Shown here: piece after piece, positions 60,901 through 64,000 of the stretch
Numbering within the stretch: the first letter of the stretch is position 1
Layout of the letters: every line of letters starts with the position of its first letter
Assembly: GCF_041521385.1 (NCBI RefSeq)
Contig: NZ_CP168006.1
Location: forward strand, 2,521,095 to 2,585,094
DNA: 64,000 nucleotides
Reading direction: 5' to 3'
Source: Alcaligenes faecalis
GTDB taxonomy: Bacteria > Pseudomonadota > Gammaproteobacteria > Burkholderiales > Burkholderiaceae_B
Made by a program: the position numbers and the translations under genes
Notes under the pieces: model-generated
Databases searched by the model: none
The model's input: the letters and a program-made list of their open reading frames with translations, nothing else
Told to the model about the DNA's origin: nothing

Positions 60901-61697
60901 GCAGGCTGACCGAAGAACAGGTTTTGCAAGGCCACGCCCGGATCAGGCTCCCGCATGAAAGCCTCACCCACCAGGAAGGCTTGTACCTGGTTCTCGCGCA
61001 TCAGAGCGACATCTTCAATGGTGTGGATCCCGCTTTCAGTGACAACGCGTTTTTCGCTGGGGATAAAGGGCAGCAGGTCCAGGGTGTTCTGGGTGCTGGT
61101 TTCAAAGGTGCGCAGATTGCGGTTATTGATGCCCAGCAGGCTGGTCTTCATTTGCAAGGCAATATCCAGCTCGGCGCGGTCATGCACTTCAACCAGCACG
61201 TCCATGCCCAGTTCGTGGGCCATTTCTTCGTATTCCATCAGTTGATCCTGCTCCAGCGCGGCGACGATCAGCAAGATGCAGTCGGCACCCATAGCACGGG
61301 CATGGATGATCTGGTAGGGGTCAATAATGAAATCTTTGCGCAGTACGGGCAGTGCGCATACGGCACGGGCCTGACGCAGGTGGTCGTAGGAACCCTGGAA
61401 ATACTGGATATCGGTCAGGACTGACAGGCAGGCCGCACCGTGGGCGGCGTAGCTGGAAGCAATTTCCGTGGGGTTGAAGTCGGCGCGGATCACACCCTTG
61501 GAGGGGGAGGCCTTTTTGACTTCCGCAATAATGGCAGGCTTGCCTTGAGCAATTTTGTCTTCAATGGCGCTGGCAAAGCCGCGCAGGTCGTTCCGGTTCT
61601 TCGCTTCGCGCAGCAGATCGGACTCGCTGCGCAGTTGGCGGGCGGTGACGACTTCAGCTCTTTTGGTGTCGAGGATCTTGGCCAGAATGTCGTTCAT
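60897..61697 (-). CDS. trpC: Indole-3-glycerol-phosphate synthase
   Basis: A 266-residue TIM-barrel enzyme for the ring-closing decarboxylation step of tryptophan synthesis. It has [14 protein letters not shown] at about 57-70, [36 protein letters not shown] and the phosphate-binding TESGI/VGEAFM segments. It overlaps trpD by 4 bases and the HIT gene by 4 bases. It is monofunctional, without the TrpF domain fused in E. coli. Confidence 0.96.
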   Translation of the reverse strand: MNDILAKILDTKRAEVVTARQLRSESDLLREAKNRNDLRGFASAIEDKIAQGKPAIIAEVKKASPSKGVIRADFNPTEIASSYAAHGAACLSVLTDIQYFQGSYDHLRQARAVCALPVLRKDFIIDPYQIIHARAMGADCILLIVAALEQDQLMEYEEMAHELGMDVLVEVHDRAELDIALQMKTSLLGINNRNLRTFETSTQNTLDLLPFIPSEKRVVTESGIHTIEDVALMRENQVQAFLVGEAFMREPDPGVALQNLFFGQPA

Positions 61698-62728
61698 GGA
61701 GTTAACTTCCTTGTATAGGCACGGAATTGTTCGAGTTTTTCGCGTGCGGCACCGTTGGCAATGGCCTCAAAAGCCATGCGCAGGCCTTGTTCAATGGAGT
61801 CGGCGTGGTTGGCGGCATAGATGGCCAAACCAGCATTGAGGCCCACGATATCACGAGCCGTACCCTCTTGGTTATTGAGGGCTTCCATAATCATGACGGC
61901 GGACTCCTCTTTGCTGGAGACGCGAATGCTGCGGTTGGAGGTCATCGCCATACCAAAGTCTTCGGGGTGAATTTCGTATTCCCGCACCTGGCCGTCTTTC
62001 AGTTCGCCCACCAGGGTAGCAGCCCCCAGAGAGGCTTCATCCATGCCGTCCTTGCCGTGTACGATCAGCACGTGCTTGGCCCCCAGGCGTTGCATCACAC
62101 GGACCTGAATCCCCACCAGGTCGGGGTGGAAAACGCCCATCAACTGGTTGGTTGCTCCGGCCGGGTTGGTCAGGGGACCCAGAATATTGAAAATAGTGCG
62201 CACGCCCAGCTCTTTGCGGACAGCGGCCACATTTTTCATCGCACCGTGGTGAGCGGGGGCGAACATGAAGCCGATATTGGTTTCAGCAATGCTTTGTGCC
62301 ACTTGTTCGGGCGAGAAGGTCAGGTTCACGCCCAGGGCTTCCAGCACGTCTGCACTACCGGACGAGGAAGACGCACTGCGGTTGCCGTGCTTGGCTACTT
62401 TCACCCCTACGGAGGCGGCCACAAACATGGACGCCGTGGAGATGTTGAAGGTATTGGAGCCGTCGCCACCGGTACCGCACATATCCAGCAGTTCGTCTGG
62501 GTTAGGCGTAATGACGGGGGTGGCAAATTCGCGCATTACCTGGGCGGCGGCAGAAATTTCACCCACGCTTTCTTTTTTCACACGCAGGCCCATCAGCAAG
62601 GCGGCCGCGATCTGGGGCGACATCTCGCCGCGCATCAGCATGCGCATCAAATGCAGCATTTCGTCGTGGAAGATTTCCCGGTGTTCGATACAGCGCACCA
62701 GTGCTTCGGTAGGAGTGATGGTGTTCAT
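61694..62728 (-). CDS. trpD: Anthranilate phosphoribosyltransferase
   Basis: A 344-residue enzyme joining anthranilate to PRPP. The PRPP/anthranilate loops are [15 protein letters not shown] (about 84-98) and [20 protein letters not shown] (about 113-132). It is not fused to TrpG, unlike E. coli. It starts 3 bases after the trpG stop. Confidence 0.96.
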   Translation of the reverse strand: MNTITPTEALVRCIEHREIFHDEMLHLMRMLMRGEMSPQIAAALLMGLRVKKESVGEISAAAQVMREFATPVITPNPDELLDMCGTGGDGSNTFNISTASMFVAASVGVKVAKHGNRSASSSSGSADVLEALGVNLTFSPEQVAQSIAETNIGFMFAPAHHGAMKNVAAVRKELGVRTIFNILGPLTNPAGATNQLMGVFHPDLVGIQVRVMQRLGAKHVLIVHGKDGMDEASLGAATLVGELKDGQVREYEIHPEDFGMAMTSNRSIRVSSKEESAVMIMEALNNQEGTARDIVGLNAGLAIYAANHADSIEQGLRMAFEAIANGAAREKLEQFRAYTRKLTP

Positions 62729-62731
62729 GAT

Positions 62732-63295
62732 TTAAAGGTCCAGAAAGTTCTTCAGTAAGGCGTGGCCATGCTCGCTTAGCACCGACTCGGGGTGAAACTG
62801 CACGCCATAAATAGGCAATTCGCGGTGACGGATACCCATGATTTCGCCGTCTTCGGTTTGTGCAGTCACTTCCAGGCAGTCGGGCAGGCTGTCGCGCTCG
62901 ATGGCCAGGGAGTGATAGCGGGTGACCTTAAAGGGCGAGGGCAAGTTGCCAAATACGTCCGTGCCCTGGTGGGTAATCGGGGAGACTTTCCCATGCATGA
63001 TTTGCTGCGCACGAATAATGCGCGCACCAAAAGCATGCCCGATCGCTTGATGACCCAGGCAGACGCCCAGAATCGGTCGCTTGCCGGCAAAGTGCTGAAT
63101 CAGTGCAACCGACAGGCCCGCATCCGCAGGGGACTTGGGGCCGGGCGAGACGCACAGATGGCTGGGATTCAGGGCTTCAATCTCTTCAAGGGTGACTTGA
63201 TCGTTGCGTCGCACCACTACTTCCTGGCCCAGTTCTCCAAAGTACTGGACCAGGTTGTAGGTAAACGAGTCATAGTTATCGAGCATGAACAGCAT
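62732..63295 (-). CDS. trpG: Anthranilate synthase component II (glutamine amidotransferase)
   Basis: A 187-residue class I glutaminase. The nucleophile is in [10 protein letters not shown] (about Cys78), and the His-Glu pair is in [11 protein letters not shown]. It supplies ammonia to TrpE, and in many bacteria it also serves PabB. The start at 63295 follows GGAGAATTCCC. Confidence 0.95.
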   Translation of the reverse strand: MLFMLDNYDSFTYNLVQYFGELGQEVVVRRNDQVTLEEIEALNPSHLCVSPGPKSPADAGLSVALIQHFAGKRPILGVCLGHQAIGHAFGARIIRAQQIMHGKVSPITHQGTDVFGNLPSPFKVTRYHSLAIERDSLPDCLEVTAQTEDGEIMGIRHRELPIYGVQFHPESVLSEHGHALLKNFLDL

Positions 63296-63333
63296 GGGAA
63301 TTCTCCAGCAGAAAAAGAATGGCAGTGGGGCGA

Positions 63334-64000
63334 TTAAATGGGCTCGTCCAGACCGAATTGCACTTGTTCGGCCGCGCGGATGACGGCGCGTGCCTTGGCT
63401 TCGGTCTCTTGCCATTCTTTTTCGGGATCGGAGTCAGCCACGACACCGGCGGCGGCCTGCACATAGAGCATGCCGTCCTTGATGACGCCGGTGCGAATGG
63501 CAATAGCCAGATCCATCTCGCCTGAGTAGCTCAGGTAGCCAGCCGCACCACCGTAAACGCCACGGCGCACGGGCTCCAGTTCATCAATGACTTCCATGGC
63601 GCGTACCTTGGGGGCTCCGGTCAGGGTGCCCGCAGGGAAGGAGGCGCGCAGCACATCCATCTGGCTCATGCCGTCCTGCAGTTCACCGCAGACGTTAGAG
63701 ACCAGGTGCTGAACATGCGAGTAGCGTTCGATCGCCATGGTGTCTGTTACTTGTACCGAGCCGGTTTTGGCGATACGGCCAATATCGTTGCGGGCCAGGT
63801 CGATCAGCATCAGGTGTTCAGCGCGTTCTTTTGGATCGGACTTCAGCTCGGCGGCCAGTGCGGCATCGGCTTCCGGCGTGGCACCGCGTTTGCGTGTGCC
63901 GGCCAGTGGACGAATGGTGACGCGCTCCATGTTGCGGCCATCCTGACGGTGCTCTTCCTGACGTACCAGAATTTCGGGTGATGCACCCACGACCTGGAAG
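63334..64000 (-). CDS. trpE: Anthranilate synthase component I, C-terminal part (partial)
   Basis: About 222 C-terminal residues of TrpE; the gene continues beyond the right edge. It contains [10 protein letters not shown] at the edge, [32 protein letters not shown] and [20 protein letters not shown], all from the chorismate-binding domain. It makes anthranilate from chorismate with TrpG, and its stop lies 38 bases before the trpG start. The regulatory tryptophan-binding N-terminus is outside the window. Confidence 0.95.
   Translation of the reverse strand, partial: FQVVGASPEILVRQEEHRQDGRNMERVTIRPLAGTRKRGATPEADAALAAELKSDPKERAEHLMLIDLARNDIGRIAKTGSVQVTDTMAIERYSHVQHLVSNVCGELQDGMSQMDVLRASFPAGTLTGAPKVRAMEVIDELEPVRRGVYGGAAGYLSYSGEMDLAIAIRTGVIKDGMLYVQAAAGVVADSDPEKEWQETEAKARAVIRAAEQVQFGLDEPI

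Overview
The window is a stretch of betaproteobacterial chromosome. The complete 16S gene, the gene content and the moderate-to-high GC all point to Alcaligenaceae, most likely Alcaligenes faecalis or a close relative. This is recognised by eye and was not aligned. I see no insertion sequence, prophage, integrase or CRISPR array. Apart from one apparent cassette insertion between lipB and lipA, it reads as core chromosome with accessory catabolic operons.

Layout. 0-4.3 kb: end of an amino-acid ABC transporter gene, glutamate dehydrogenase, the PLP-homeostasis protein YggS, a Bug-type solute-binding protein and a Crp-family regulator. 4.4-13 kb: one operon for acid activation and uptake, with an acyl-CoA synthetase, a complete Liv-type ABC transporter and a PaaK-like CoA ligase. 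A perfect TGTCA-N6-TGACA palindrome lies between it and the divergent Crp-family gene. 13-18.7 kb: an orphan AapJ-like binding protein, HMG-CoA lyase, and dprA next to def-fmt. 18.7-26.8 kb: a LysR-linked operon of DUF1445 protein, TRAP transporter, DUF2848 protein and amidase, with an EamA transporter after it. 27-36.9 kb: envelope and housekeeping genes (waaC, waaA, csp, galU, coaX, birA, a PBP5-type carboxypeptidase, a D-amino-acid aminotransferase, ybeD, lipB). 36.9-43.1 kb: a FecI/FecR/TonB-receptor iron cassette plus an enoyl-CoA hydratase, lying between lipB and lipA. 43.4-44.6 kb: ung and a hypothetical gene. 44.6-51.3 kb: a repeat-rich leader and a complete rRNA operon (16S, tRNA-Ile, tRNA-Ala, 23S, 5S, terminator).

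51.3-60.1 kb is an anaerobic-life island. It has an Fnr/Dnr-type regulator, a DUF2249 protein with a polytopic membrane protein, ubiU-ubiV-ubiT for oxygen-independent ubiquinone synthesis, and a class III ribonucleotide reductase locus (nrdD, a 60-residue protein, nrdG). FNR-like boxes precede the regulator, the divergent DUF2249/ubiUVT pair and nrdD; nrdD also has a textbook pair of NrdR boxes. 60.4-64 kb: the trpEGDC operon with a HIT-family gene attached by a 4-base overlap.

The most interesting observation is the anaerobic reductase. The large NrdD ends in a Thr-Pro repeat and lacks the C-terminal glycyl-radical (RVxGY) segment. That segment is encoded separately as a 60-residue protein with its own strong ribosome-binding site, between nrdD and nrdG. 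It looks like a two-piece glycyl radical enzyme.
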